A stretch of 64,000 nt of DNA from positions 21,657-85,656 of the forward strand of contig CAMUGE010000001.1 of assembly GCA_947088345.1 (NCBI GenBank), read 5' to 3'. This DNA is from an uncultured Roseburia sp. (GTDB lineage Bacteria > Bacillota > Clostridia > Lachnospirales > Lachnospiraceae). The notes beneath the pieces were generated by a model. The model had not been told where the DNA came from. It did not search any database and worked only from the letters and a program-made list of their open reading frames with translations. The first letter of the stretch is position 1. The number at the start of each line of letters is the position of its first letter. Both the position numbers and the translations under genes were made by a program. Shown piece by piece: positions 16,744-25,363 of the stretch.

Positions 16744-17103
16744 ATGGCATTAGACGCGATTACTGCAATGATGAGTACAAATGCGAGCAATGCGGCTGCG
16801 AGCAGCAAGGCTGATTCTGTAACCGGAAATCTGAAAAATATTTCTTCCGAGACAAGCGCGGACGAATTAATGGACGTCTGCAAGGACTTTGCTTCCTATT
16901 TTGTCGAAGAAATATTAAAAGAGATGAAAGAGAATATGACCTTGGAGGAAGAGGATGAAGATCCTACCGTGTCTATGATGACGGACTATCATATGGACAG
17001 TACGATTGAACTGCTGGCAGATGAGCTGACGGATACGGTTGGCGGAGGATTTATCCAGCAGATGTATGAGCAGATGAAACGCAATTACAATATTACCGAA
17101 TAA
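16744..17103 (+). CDS. Rod-binding (FlgJ N-terminal domain) protein
   Basis: A 119-residue protein matching the rod-binding domain of FlgJ. A short flexible N-terminus is followed by LMDVCKDFASYFVEEILKEMKENM, corresponding to the family's FES-(Y/L)F...(L/M)(L/M)K helix, and by DYHMDSTIELLADELTDTVGGGFIQQMYEQM, with the terminal G-(L/I)-(A/G)-xQMY-like motif. There is no muramidase domain, as is common in Firmicutes. It likely caps or scaffolds rod assembly. The start at 16744 follows GAGGG; an upstream in-frame ATG (16705) has no ribosome site. Confidence 0.8.
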   Translation: MALDAITAMMSTNASNAAASSKADSVTGNLKNISSETSADELMDVCKDFASYFVEEILKEMKENMTLEEEDEDPTVSMMTDYHMDSTIELLADELTDTVGGGFIQQMYEQMKRNYNITE

Positions 17104-17124
17104 AATGATCAGGATAGAGGAGAG

Positions 17125-17166
17125 AACCATATCGTGAACGTGTCAGGTTCATGGATATGGTTTTTT
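17125..17166 (+). terminator. Intrinsic terminator of the mbl-flagellar rod operon
   Basis: AACCATATC with inner GTGAAC, loop, then GTTCAT and GATATGGTT followed by TTTTTT. The stem is long and interrupted by small mismatches. It separates the flagellar genes from recD2. Confidence 0.85.
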
Positions 17167-17198
17167 CTGATTAAGGGAGACTGCCTGTAAGAGGGATT

Positions 17199-19409
17199 AT
17201 GGAAAAGATAACTGGTTATGTGGAACATATCATTTACAGAAATGCAGACAACGGATATGCTGTTTTAAATCTGGTCAGCGGAGAGGAAGAGATCACATGT
17301 GTGGGCATCTTTACCGGCATTTCGGAAGGGGAAAACATTGAGGTTTCCGGTGAATTTACCGAGCATCCGACCTACGGCAGACAGCTTCGTGCAGAATCTT
17401 TTCAGGAAAAAATGCCGGAAAATGAGGAGGCCATCGAACGCTATCTTGGATCGGGTGCAATCAAAGGCATAGGACTTTCCCTGGCGGCGCGCATTGTGCG
17501 TCATTTTAAGGAGGATACGTTCCGGATTATTGAGGAGGAGCCGGAACGTCTTGCAGAAGTAAAAGGGATCAGTAAGAGAAAGGCAATGGAGATCGCCGAT
17601 CAGGTCAACGGAAAAAGAGATATGAGGCAGGCGATGATCTTTTTGCAGCAGTATGGTATTACGATGAATCTTGCACTGAAAGTCTATCAGGCGTACGGGC
17701 AGGAGATCTATACCATAATCAAAGAAAATCCGTACCGCATGGCAGAGGACATCGACGGTGTGGGTTTTCGGACAGCCGACGATATTGCGGCGCGCGCCGG
17801 GCTTCGGATGGATTCGGAGTATCGTGTGCGCAGCGGAATTTTATATGTGCTTTCGCAGGCGACGTCCGAAGGGCATACTTATCTGCCGAAGGAGGAGCTG
17901 ACAGAACGGGTGAAAAATCTGCTTGGGGTGGAGGAGGAGCAGATTGAGAAACAATATATGGATTTGTCGATTGAGCGCAAAATTATTTTAAAGCAGCAGG
18001 AACAAATGCTTCAGATTTACAGCGCCCCGTTTTACTATATGGAATCCAATACAGCTGTTTTGCTGCAGCGGTTAAATATGAGCTACGATGTGCCTGATAT
18101 TGAGATTGAACAGCGAATCAGGGACATCGAAAAGAAGACAAAGATGCAGTTGGATGAATACCAGGCGACTGCAGTAAAAGAGGCGGTGAAAAACGGACTC
18201 CTGGTGATTACGGGAGGTCCCGGTACAGGAAAGACGACGACAATCAACTCGATAATCAAGTATTTTGAACTGGAAGGGCTTGATATTTTTCTGGCGGCGC
18301 CGACCGGCCGCGCAGCAAAGCGCATGAGCGAGACGACCGGTTACGAAGCGCGAACGATACATCGTATGCTGGAGTTAAATGGAGGGATGGAAGGGAGCGC
18401 CGGGTTTGAGCGAAATGAAAGCCGTCCGTTGGAGACGGATGCCATTATTGTTGACGAAATGTCCATGGTCGATATCTCGTTGATGCATTCGCTGTTAAAG
18501 GCAGTTGCAGTCGGCACGCGTCTGATTTTGGTAGGAGATGTAAATCAGCTTCCGAGTGTTGGCGCAGGGAGTGTTCTTCGCGATATTATTGCCGCAGGGA
18601 CCTGCCATGTTGTAATGCTCACACGCATCTTTCGGCAGGCGTCCAGCAGCGATATTATTATCAATGCGCATAAGATTAATCAGGGCGAGGAAGTCTCGTT
18701 AGATAACAGAAGTATGGATTTTTTCTTCTTAAAGCGTTATGATGTAAACCTTATCATTAACGTCGTCCTGCAGCTTGTCTGTCAGAAGCTGCCCAAATTT
18801 GTTGAGGCGACGTCTTTTGATATTCAGGTATTGACGCCGATGCGCAAAGGGCTGCTCGGAGTGGAGCGGCTCAATGTGATTCTGCAGCAGTATTTGAACC
18901 CGCCGTCCAGAGAAAAAACCGAAAAAGAGCATCGGGATTTTGTGTTCCGTGAGGGCGACAAGGTAATGCAGACAAAGAATAATTACCAGCTTGAGTGGGA
19001 AATCCGCAGTAAATACGGGATTTTGGTTGAAAAGGGAACGGGTGTTTTTAACGGTGATATGGGTGTTATCCGTGAGATCAATGAATTTGCGGAGATGATG
19101 ACAATTGAGTTTGATGAGGGCAGAATGGCAGAATATCCTTTTAAGATTTTAGACGAGCTGGAGCCGGCATATGCAATTACCATACATAAATCGCAGGGAA
19201 GCGAATATCCGGCGGTTGTTATACCTCTTTTAAACGGGCCGTCGATGTTGATGAACCGGAATCTGCTCTACACGGCTGTGACGCGCGCGCAGAAATGTGT
19301 AACACTGGTTGGCAGCGACGGCACATTTCAGACGATGATTCGAAATAATTCACAGCAAAAACGCTACAGCGGATTGAGAGAGAGACTGGAAGAAAATAAA
19401 GATGTTTAA
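17199..19409 (+). CDS. recD2: SF1B DNA helicase RecD2
   Basis: A 736-residue RecD-like helicase of the stand-alone RecD2 type, with an extended N-terminal region (about 1-300) carrying helix-hairpin-helix features and a 5'-3' motor domain. Walker A GGPGTGKT is at 339-346; the DE box in IIVDEMSM has Asp419-Glu420. GDVNQLPSVGAGSVLRD is motif III, and AITIHKSQGSEYPAV plus NLLYTAVTRAQKCV are the final helicase motifs. It acts in DNA repair and replication fork processing independently of RecBC. AGAGGG lies before the ATG and a terminator follows the stop. Confidence 0.92.
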   Translation: MEKITGYVEHIIYRNADNGYAVLNLVSGEEEITCVGIFTGISEGENIEVSGEFTEHPTYGRQLRAESFQEKMPENEEAIERYLGSGAIKGIGLSLAARIVRHFKEDTFRIIEEEPERLAEVKGISKRKAMEIADQVNGKRDMRQAMIFLQQYGITMNLALKVYQAYGQEIYTIIKENPYRMAEDIDGVGFRTADDIAARAGLRMDSEYRVRSGILYVLSQATSEGHTYLPKEELTERVKNLLGVEEEQIEKQYMDLSIERKIILKQQEQMLQIYSAPFYYMESNTAVLLQRLNMSYDVPDIEIEQRIRDIEKKTKMQLDEYQATAVKEAVKNGLLVITGGPGTGKTTTINSIIKYFELEGLDIFLAAPTGRAAKRMSETTGYEARTIHRMLELNGGMEGSAGFERNESRPLETDAIIVDEMSMVDISLMHSLLKAVAVGTRLILVGDVNQLPSVGAGSVLRDIIAAGTCHVVMLTRIFRQASSSDIIINAHKINQGEEVSLDNRSMDFFFLKRYDVNLIINVVLQLVCQKLPKFVEATSFDIQVLTPMRKGLLGVERLNVILQQYLNPPSREKTEKEHRDFVFREGDKVMQTKNNYQLEWEIRSKYGILVEKGTGVFNGDMGVIREINEFAEMMTIEFDEGRMAEYPFKILDELEPAYAITIHKSQGSEYPAVVIPLLNGPSMLMNRNLLYTAVTRAQKCVTLVGSDGTFQTMIRNNSQQKRYSGLRERLEENKDV

Positions 19410-19414
19410 AAATA

Positions 19415-19447
19415 AGCGCCGTATCCTTAGGGGATATGACGCTTTTT
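19415..19447 (+). terminator. Terminator between recD2 and the convergent ABC operon
   Basis: AGCG-CC-GTATCC, loop TTAG, GGATAT-GA-CGCT, then TTTTTATT. On the minus strand the stem is followed by TTATTTTT, so it can also end the leftward ABC operon (stop at 19477). Confidence 0.75.
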
Positions 19448-19476
19448 ATTATGTTTTGTTTTGGGTAAACGGATTA

Positions 19477-20280
19477 TCAGGAAAGCAGCGCTTTATCGCT
19501 TGCAAATTCCTCTCCGCTTACTTTTTCAAACTGGTGTAACAAGTCTTCCACAGTCAGTTTCTTTTTTTCTTCTCCCGAAATATTTAAGATCACTTTTCCT
19601 TCATGCATCATAATCAGACGGTTTCCATGTACAATGGCGTCTTTCATGTTGTGTGTGACCATCATGGCGGTAAGATGATTATCCGCTATAATTTTATCAG
19701 AAATTTCAAGTACTTTTGCGGCAGTCTTCGGGTCAAGCGCCGCCGTGTGCTCGTCTAATAACAAAAGTTTCGGTTTTTGGATGGATGCCATCAGGAGAGT
19801 GATTGCCTGGCGCTGTCCTCCTGAGAGCAGGCCGACTTTGCTTGTCAGCCGATCCTCAAGACCCAGATCAAGAGTTTTTAACAGGGAGCGGTATGTCTCG
19901 CGCTCTGCTTTTGTAACGCCCCATGTCAGACGGCGTTTTTTTCCTCTCCGCGCAGCGATTGCCATATTTTCCTCGATGGACATCGTAGTGGCTGTGCCTG
20001 TCATCGGGTCCTGAAATACGCGGCCGAGGTAGCGTGCGCGTCTGTGTTCGGATAATTTGGTGACATCGTCGCCGCCGATATATATTTTTCCCGAATCAAC
20101 CGGCCAGACGCCGGCGACTGCGTTTAGCGTTGTGGATTTTCCGGCGCCGTTGCCGCCGATGACCGTGACAAAATCGCCCTCTTCCAGAGAAAAAGATACG
20201 CCGTTTATGGCAACTTTCTCATTGATCGTTCCGGCATTAAATGTCTTATGGATATTGTCTATTTTTAACATTTCAGCCAT
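19477..20280 (-). CDS. ABC transporter ATPase (TrpZ/COG1101-type)
   Basis: A 267-residue ATP-binding protein. Walker A GGNGAGKST is followed by the Q-loop in VFQDPMTGTATTMSIEENM; the signature is LLSGGQRQA and Walker B is LLLLDEHTAALDPKT, with the switch His in MVTHNMKDA. The DPMTGTA segment is typical of the ATPases that work with COG2984 binding proteins and COG4120 permeases. Its start overlaps the permease gene by 8 bases. It is the last gene of the leftward operon. In streptococci such systems take up tryptophan or related compounds; the substrate here is not determined by sequence. Confidence 0.9.
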   Translation of the reverse strand: MAEMLKIDNIHKTFNAGTINEKVAINGVSFSLEEGDFVTVIGGNGAGKSTTLNAVAGVWPVDSGKIYIGGDDVTKLSEHRRARYLGRVFQDPMTGTATTMSIEENMAIAARRGKKRRLTWGVTKAERETYRSLLKTLDLGLEDRLTSKVGLLSGGQRQAITLLMASIQKPKLLLLDEHTAALDPKTAAKVLEISDKIIADNHLTAMMVTHNMKDAIVHGNRLIMMHEGKVILNISGEEKKKLTVEDLLHQFEKVSGEEFASDKALLS

Positions 20281-21214
20281 TTGATTTTTTCTCCTTTTTC
20301 ATATATTTCCCTTTCAGATAAGGAAGCGCAAGGAAAAGCGCTACGACAATTGCAGAAAACAGTTTCAGGTCGTCGGAAGGAAGCTTTAACCACAGTACCA
20401 CATTTATTACAATATAGTAGATAATAGCGCCTGCGATCACGGAGAGCAGCGTGTAGGCAAAGGCAAATCGTTTTCCCTCGCAGAGTTTTGAAAAAAGAAC
20501 TTCGCCGATAATGACGGAGGCAAGTCCGATTACAATTGCGCCGCGGCCGATATTGACGTCGGCGGCTCCCTGAAACTGTGCATACAGAGCGCCGGAGAGG
20601 CCGACAAGACCGTTCGAGAGCATAAGGGCGATTACGATGTGAAAATTCGTGCTGATGCCCTGTGCCCTTGCCATCTGCGGGTTACAACCGGTTGCGCGTA
20701 TTGCCTGTCCCTGTTCCGTTCCGAAGTACCAGTACAGCAGCAATATGATCGCAAGACAAAACAGGATGCAGGTTGCGAAAATTCGTACTTTTGCCGATTC
20801 CGAGATATAGCGCAGCGAGACGACAAGGTTATATTTGTCTACGCTGACGGCCTGATTGGAACGGCCCATAATATTTAAGTTAATGGAGTACAGGGAGATC
20901 TGTGTGAGTATACTTGCAAGGATTCCCGGAATACCGAGCGCGGTATGCAGGAGGCCGGTGACAAATCCGGCAAGCATTCCTGCCAGAAATGCGACCAGAA
21001 GCGAAACCCAGGGGTTTACGCCATTTCGAATCAACATAACGGCCACGGCGCCGCCTGTTGCGAGGGAACCGTCAACTGTCAGGTCGGCAAAGTCAAGCAG
21101 CCGGTATGTAATATATACGCCGAGTGCCATAATGCCCCAGATAAGCCCCTGCGCTACCGCGCCCGGCATGGAGCGCACAAGGGCCATGGGATCTAAAAAC
21201 ATTAAGATAGCCAT
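20273..21214 (-). CDS. ABC transporter permease (COG4120-type)
   Basis: A 313-residue permease related to the branched-chain amino-acid permease superfamily, with about eight membrane helices. The segment YITYRLLDFADLTVDGSLA near the N-terminus is highly typical of the COG4120 permeases; AQFQGAADVNIGRGAIVIGLASVIIGE matches the later conserved loop. The ATG at 21214 has GAGAGG at 7 bases; an ATG five codons upstream has no room for a ribosome site. It is separated from the binding-protein gene by a hairpin terminator that should reduce its expression relative to that protein. Confidence 0.88.
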   Translation of the reverse strand: MAILMFLDPMALVRSMPGAVAQGLIWGIMALGVYITYRLLDFADLTVDGSLATGGAVAVMLIRNGVNPWVSLLVAFLAGMLAGFVTGLLHTALGIPGILASILTQISLYSINLNIMGRSNQAVSVDKYNLVVSLRYISESAKVRIFATCILFCLAIILLLYWYFGTEQGQAIRATGCNPQMARAQGISTNFHIVIALMLSNGLVGLSGALYAQFQGAADVNIGRGAIVIGLASVIIGEVLFSKLCEGKRFAFAYTLLSVIAGAIIYYIVINVVLWLKLPSDDLKLFSAIVVALFLALPYLKGKYMKKEKKSNG

Positions 21215-21263
21215 AAAGTAACCTCTCATTTCCTGGTAAATCTGATATTTTCATTGTTTGACG

Positions 21264-21293
21264 TAAAAACCGCAGGCAAAGGAACCTGCGGTT
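21264..21293 (-). terminator. Partial terminator/attenuator inside the ABC operon
   Basis: On the minus strand, AACCGCAGG, loop, CCTGCGGTT then a T-run. The 9-bp GC-rich stem lies between the binding protein and the permease. It probably lets only some transcripts continue, giving excess binding protein, which is common in ABC importers. Confidence 0.75.
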
Positions 21294-21330
21294 CGCGTTT
21301 TCGCTGAATCAGTTGTTATGTTGCAGTCTC

Positions 21331-22404
21331 TTACTGTTCGATTGCGACATAGTCGTCCGGAGGGGTAATATTTAACTGCTCGCAGATGGATGCGTTATAC
21401 TCCTTTGTAACGTTTGGTGCATACTCGATATCCATGGTGCTGATATCAGCGCCGTTTACCAGTATATCGTAGGCCATTTCACCTGCTTTATATCCGATAT
21501 CATAGTAACTGATGGAAAGCGTTGCAACGCCGCACCCGCTGCAGAGTCCCTCCTCGCCGGCGATAATCGGGATGCCGGCCGGAACTGCAATATTGTAGAC
21601 CGCTTCCGTATTGCCTGCCATGGTGTTGTCAGTCGGAATATAGATTGCGTCTACTTCGGATACTGCGCTCTGTACTACGGCTGCAATATCATTCGAATCT
21701 GCCGCGGTATATTCTGTAAACGCAATATTGTCCTTCTGCAGAGCCTCGCCGAACAGTTTTGCCTGGTAAGCTGAGTTTGGCTCGGCCGAACAGTAGAGAA
21801 TGCCGACTTTTTTCGTGTCAGGAAGAAGTTCTTTTAACATTTTTTCCTGCTCTTCAATCGGAGCCAGGTCGGAAGTGCCGGAAATATTCATGCCGGTCGC
21901 GCCGGTCCATTCGTCTATTTCAAGAGCGACTGCATAATCCGTAATGGAAGTTCCAAGAATCGGGATGGAGCTTGTCGCTGCGGAGGCGCACTGCAGAGCC
22001 GTCGTAGCGTTTGCAAGGATCAAATCGACATTGTTCGACACAAAGCCGTTGCAGATAGTGGCGCAGTTTGCCTGTTCTCCCTGTCCGTTCTGCAGGTCAA
22101 ACGAGACGTTTTCTTCGCCCAGCAATTCCTTTAACGCGTCCTGGAAACCTTCGCTTGCCGCGTCAAGCGCCGGGTGCTCTAATTGCTGGCAGATGCCAAT
22201 GGAATATTTTTTGCCGTCTCCATCTGCGGAATTGCCGGCATCACCGGAAGCGTCGGCATCACTGGAAGCGTCGGCATTTCCAGCATTATCTGCGTCGCTG
22301 TTGGATGCGGCGCTGCCGCCATTGCCGGAATCGCCGCATGCCGCCATAGAGAAAGCAAGCGTGCCTGCCATCAGGATTGAAATCAGTTTTTTTACATTTC
22401 TCAT
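21331..22404 (-). CDS. ABC transporter substrate-binding lipoprotein (COG2984)
   Basis: A 357-residue periplasmic-binding-like lipoprotein. The signal peptide MRNVKKLISILMAGTLAFSM ends in lipobox AAC, with Cys at residue 23. An Asp/Ala/Gly/Asn/Ser-rich linker follows (to about 60), then the ABC_sub_bind domain: YSIGICQQLEHPALDAASEG, LILANATTALQCASA, KVGILYCSAEPNS, and IPIIAGEEGLCSGCGVATLSISYYDIGYKAGEMA. GAGGAGGG lies 5 bases before the ATG at 22404; an earlier in-frame start is not needed. No T-box fits in the short leader. Confidence 0.9.
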   Translation of the reverse strand: MRNVKKLISILMAGTLAFSMAACGDSGNGGSAASNSDADNAGNADASSDADASGDAGNSADGDGKKYSIGICQQLEHPALDAASEGFQDALKELLGEENVSFDLQNGQGEQANCATICNGFVSNNVDLILANATTALQCASAATSSIPILGTSITDYAVALEIDEWTGATGMNISGTSDLAPIEEQEKMLKELLPDTKKVGILYCSAEPNSAYQAKLFGEALQKDNIAFTEYTAADSNDIAAVVQSAVSEVDAIYIPTDNTMAGNTEAVYNIAVPAGIPIIAGEEGLCSGCGVATLSISYYDIGYKAGEMAYDILVNGADISTMDIEYAPNVTKEYNASICEQLNITPPDDYVAIEQ

Positions 22405-22444
22405 AAATACCCTCCTCGTAATTCTAATCACGTTACCGCATTAA

Positions 22445-22473
22445 ATTATAATAAGGAAATCTGGATTCGTCAA
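22445..22473 (-). promoter_or_regulatory. Sigma-A promoter of the leftward ABC operon
   Basis: On the minus strand: TTGACG (22473-22468), 17-base spacer, TATAAT (22450-22445). Near consensus. Transcription would begin about 35 bases before the binding-protein start, leaving no space for a large leader RNA. Confidence 0.8.
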
Positions 22474-22634
22474 CAAAAAACTGTCATTTCAGAGGGAAAT
22501 CGGCAAAACCCAGGCTCTGTATCGAAAAAGTAACAGAAAAATTAATAAAATAATATGGTATTTGCACGCAATAGGTGGTACAATAAGAACAATGGAAAAT
22601 TTCTTTTTCGGGGAGAGTAATCGGAAAGGAAACA

Positions 22635-23384
22635 ATGAAAGTTTCAAAAAGAACAGGCACAGAAAAAGCGTATGCGGCAGGAAAATTCCTGTTGTCATTT
22701 TTATATCCGGACAGGTGCCCGCTTTGCGACAGCCTGCTGATGCCGGGAGAATTGATCTGTCCGTGTTGTGAAAGAGACGTAAAGCCGGCGCGCGGCGCAG
22801 TCTGCTTGAAATGTGGAAAGCCGCTTTCGGATGAGCGACGGGAGTATTGCGCCGATTGTGCGAACAAAAAGCATTATTTTACACAGGGAAAGGCAGTATT
22901 TTTATATGAGGGGAAAATAAGAAGTTCTCTGTATCGTTTTAAGTACAAAAACCGGCGGGAATATGGCGGCTATTATGCCGGGGAGGCCGCGGCGCAGTTT
23001 GACGGATGGATACGAAAGATTGGTGTGCAGGTGATTGTGCCAGTTCCCATGTATCGATCGAAGCAGCGTTTGCGCGGATACAATCAGGCGGAAGTGTTTG
23101 CAAAGGCGCTGGGACGGAGTACCGGTATTCCGGTAGACAAAAAACTTCTTTTTCGTGTGCGCAATACGACGCCTCAAAAAGACTTAAATGAACATGAAAG
23201 AAAATATAATTTAAAAAATGCTTTCCAATTGCGTGCAGATATAGTAAAATATAATAAGATACTGCTTGCGGACGATATTTATACGACGGGCAGTACCATG
23301 GACGAAGCGTCAAAAACCCTGCTTGAAGCAGGAGCAACAAAAATATATTTTATCTGTATTGGGATCGGTGCAGGGTACAGATAG
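22635..23384 (+). CDS. comFC: ComFC/GntX-family phosphoribosyltransferase-like protein
   Basis: A 249-residue ComF protein. A four-cysteine zinc-binding N-terminus (CPLC..CPCC, then CLKCGKPL..YCADC, residues about 31-80) is followed by a phosphoribosyltransferase-like domain. This has VIVPVPMYRSKQRLRGYNQAE and the PRPP loop ILLADDIYTTGSTMDEA (near 212-228). In Bacillus ComFC is needed for DNA uptake, probably at the inner membrane face. comFA is not adjacent here. The ribosome site GGAAAGGA precedes the ATG. It is followed after 21 bases by a YvyF-like gene, the same order as in Bacillus. Confidence 0.88.
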   Translation: MKVSKRTGTEKAYAAGKFLLSFLYPDRCPLCDSLLMPGELICPCCERDVKPARGAVCLKCGKPLSDERREYCADCANKKHYFTQGKAVFLYEGKIRSSLYRFKYKNRREYGGYYAGEAAAQFDGWIRKIGVQVIVPVPMYRSKQRLRGYNQAEVFAKALGRSTGIPVDKKLLFRVRNTTPQKDLNEHERKYNLKNAFQLRADIVKYNKILLADDIYTTGSTMDEASKTLLEAGATKIYFICIGIGAGYR

Positions 23385-23405
23385 AGCAATAAGGGGGAAC
23401 GGTGT

Positions 23406-23810
23406 ATGGATGCAAGAAACTGCAGGAGCTGCGGGTCATTATTTAATTATATAGGAGGAGAACCGATTTGTGCGTCCTGTAAAAAGAAAATGGAGGACGT
23501 ATTTTTGCAAGTCCGCGAATATCTGGATGAACATCCTCATGCAACCATCAATGAGGTATCAGAAGAGGTTGGCGTTTCGGTAAAGCAAATCAAGCAGTGG
23601 ATTCGGGAAGAGAGACTTACTCTCTCCGATGCGACGGATGCCGGAATTACATGCCTTGTCTGTGGGGTTCAGATCAAAAGCGGGAAATATTGCGACAGAT
23701 GCAAAACAAAGATGCAGAACGATCTTGCAAGCGTGACTGACAAGCCGCGTGCACAGGAACCTGCGCAAAAGAAAGAATCTAACGGAAACCGGATGCGTTT
23801 CTTTCAATAA
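23406..23810 (+). CDS. yvyF: YvyF-like flagellar operon protein (TIGR03826 type)
   Basis: A 134-residue protein with two zinc-ribbon-like cysteine pairs at the start (CRSCG..CASC) and two after the middle (CLVCG..CDRC). Between them lies a winged/HTH-like segment, ATINEVSEEVGVSVKQIKQW. This layout is that of the YvyF family found between comFC and flgM in Bacillus. Here flgM and the hook-associated genes do not follow, so the neighbourhood has been broken up. The role in flagellar regulation is known only by association. GGGGG precedes the ATG, and a terminator follows the stop. Confidence 0.78.
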   Translation: MDARNCRSCGSLFNYIGGEPICASCKKKMEDVFLQVREYLDEHPHATINEVSEEVGVSVKQIKQWIREERLTLSDATDAGITCLVCGVQIKSGKYCDRCKTKMQNDLASVTDKPRAQEPAQKKESNGNRMRFFQ

Positions 23811-23828
23811 CACGCATTATATGGAAGA

Positions 23829-23860
23829 AGCAGGAATCAATGTGAGGCCTGCTTTTTTTC
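23829..23860 (+). terminator. Intrinsic terminator after comFC-yvyF
   Basis: AGCAGG, 13-base loop, CCTGCT and a run of seven T. The 6-bp stem is short, but the T-run is strong and position is right. Confidence 0.75.
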
Positions 23861-23893
23861 CTATGTTAGACAGTTGGAAAGGATAAAGTAAGT

Positions 23894-24322
23894 ATGGTCA
23901 ATGAAGAACGGCTTTCACATATGATTAAGATTGCCCGGTTTGATACGTATGACGATAAAACCTGTAAACCGATGGCACAGTATGCGAGACGCGATTATGT
24001 TTCGCTTCAGATGTTAAAAAGCTTTATCACAGGTTCTCTTGTATATGCTCTGATTTTTGGCATGTGGTGTCTCTATTATATGCAGTCGCTGATGGAAGAA
24101 CTTAACAATATTAATCTTCAGGAGTCTGCGATGACGCTTGGCATTTCTTATGCAGTTTGGATTGTAGTTTATGAGGCTGTCACTTATATTATTTATCAGC
24201 TGCGTTATACGAGAGGGCGGCGTAAAATCAAAAGCTATTATGCCAGCCTGAAAAAGGTCAATCAAATGTACGAACGAGAAGAAAAATTAAAAATACCTGA
24301 GGAGAAAGCTTGGGATTCATAA
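23894..24322 (+). CDS. Two-helix membrane protein of unknown function
   Basis: A 142-residue protein with a polar N-terminus (about 40 residues), two predicted membrane helices (SFITGSLVYALIFGMWCLYY and LGISYAVWIVVYEAVTYIIY) and a basic, charged C-terminal tail beginning YTRGRRKIKSYY. No domain is recognised. It lies 12 bases before another membrane protein gene, with AGGAGG between them, and the pair precede cdaA; they may be co-expressed or functionally linked. The start at ATG 23894 follows GGAAAGGA at a workable distance. Confidence 0.65.
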   Translation: MVNEERLSHMIKIARFDTYDDKTCKPMAQYARRDYVSLQMLKSFITGSLVYALIFGMWCLYYMQSLMEELNNINLQESAMTLGISYAVWIVVYEAVTYIIYQLRYTRGRRKIKSYYASLKKVNQMYEREEKLKIPEEKAWDS

Positions 24323-24334
24323 CAGGAGGAGGCA

Positions 24335-25330
24335 ATGACATCTTTATTAGAATTGAGGGAAAAACTGATACGGTTTTATGGCAAAAACGAGGTACTGATC
24401 AAACCAATCATAAAATTTATTGTTTCTTTTGCCATATTTTTTACAATTAATAAATATATAGGATATATGAGCAGAATCAGTAAAATATCTGTTGTTTTGA
24501 TACTTTCGCTGATCAGCGCCGTGATGCCGGCGGGAATTATGATATTCCTTGCAGCAGCAGTGATTCTTGCAAATCTGTTTGCGCTGTCACTTGAAGTATG
24601 TATTGTGGCGCTTGTATTGTTTCTGCTGATTTTCCTGCTGTATTTTCGGTTTGCGCCAAAGAGTGAATATGACATGTGTCTGATGCCGCTTTGTTTTCAG
24701 ATGGGGATTCCGCAGGTAATGCCGCTTGCAATGGGGCTTGTGCGGGGCGTATATTCGGTGTTTTCTATTATCTGCGGGACAGTGCTTTATTTTTTCCTGC
24801 AGGGCGTGTATCAAAATGCAGCCACACTGGGAGCCGCTTCGGAAGTGGGGGAGGATACTGCTTCAAAGATTGTTGTGCTGATTAACCAGCTTCTGGGAAA
24901 TAAAGAAATGTACCTGGTACTTGGTATTTTCTTTGTGACGGTACTGATTGTCTATCTGATTCGCAGGATGTCAATTGAGAATGCATGGACGATAGCGATT
25001 ATCTCCGGTACATTGTTTGAGGCGATCGGTTTGACGGCGGGTTATATTCTGATGGAAATTCAGGGCAAGATTATCCTGACGCTGATTGGGAGCGGCATTT
25101 CCTGTCTGATTGCATTTTTGCTGCAGTTTCTGTTTTTTAATCTCGATTACTCAAGAACAGAACGGCTTCAGTTTGAGGACGACGAATATTATTACTATGT
25201 GAAAGCTGTGCCAAAGGCGATTGTATCAAAGACGGAGAAAAAGGTAAAGCGTTTCACCGGAAAAGAGGAGCATTTGACGAAAAAGCAGTTTGCGGAAGAA
25301 CTTGATATAGATGAGGAACTGTTAGATTAA
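24335..25330 (+). CDS. Polytopic membrane protein of unknown function
   Basis: A 331-residue protein with about eight to nine hydrophobic segments from residue 20 to 270, then an acidic/Tyr-rich stretch (FEDDEYYYYVKAVPK) and a charged cytoplasmic-like tail rich in Lys/Glu. I do not recognise the family. A strong AGGAGG precedes the ATG, and it is arranged tightly with the upstream two-helix protein and downstream cdaA, suggesting one operon. A role in wall or c-di-AMP-linked physiology would be guesswork from location. Confidence 0.7.
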   Translation: MTSLLELREKLIRFYGKNEVLIKPIIKFIVSFAIFFTINKYIGYMSRISKISVVLILSLISAVMPAGIMIFLAAAVILANLFALSLEVCIVALVLFLLIFLLYFRFAPKSEYDMCLMPLCFQMGIPQVMPLAMGLVRGVYSVFSIICGTVLYFFLQGVYQNAATLGAASEVGEDTASKIVVLINQLLGNKEMYLVLGIFFVTVLIVYLIRRMSIENAWTIAIISGTLFEAIGLTAGYILMEIQGKIILTLIGSGISCLIAFLLQFLFFNLDYSRTERLQFEDDEYYYYVKAVPKAIVSKTEKKVKRFTGKEEHLTKKQFAEELDIDEELLD

Positions 25331-25363
25331 AGTAAAACATGAGACAGAAAGGAAAGAAGATTT

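Noticed and set aside
22405-22634. T-box or other large riboswitch before the TrpXYZ-like operon
   Set aside because: The near-consensus promoter lies about 40 bases from the start codon, leaving no room for such a leader; no T-box GGTGG-type sequence is on the transcribed strand there.
22484-22867. 127-residue minus-strand frame over the comFC start
   Set aside because: It overlaps the promoter, ribosome site and zinc-binding N-terminus of comFC and has no recognisable protein features.
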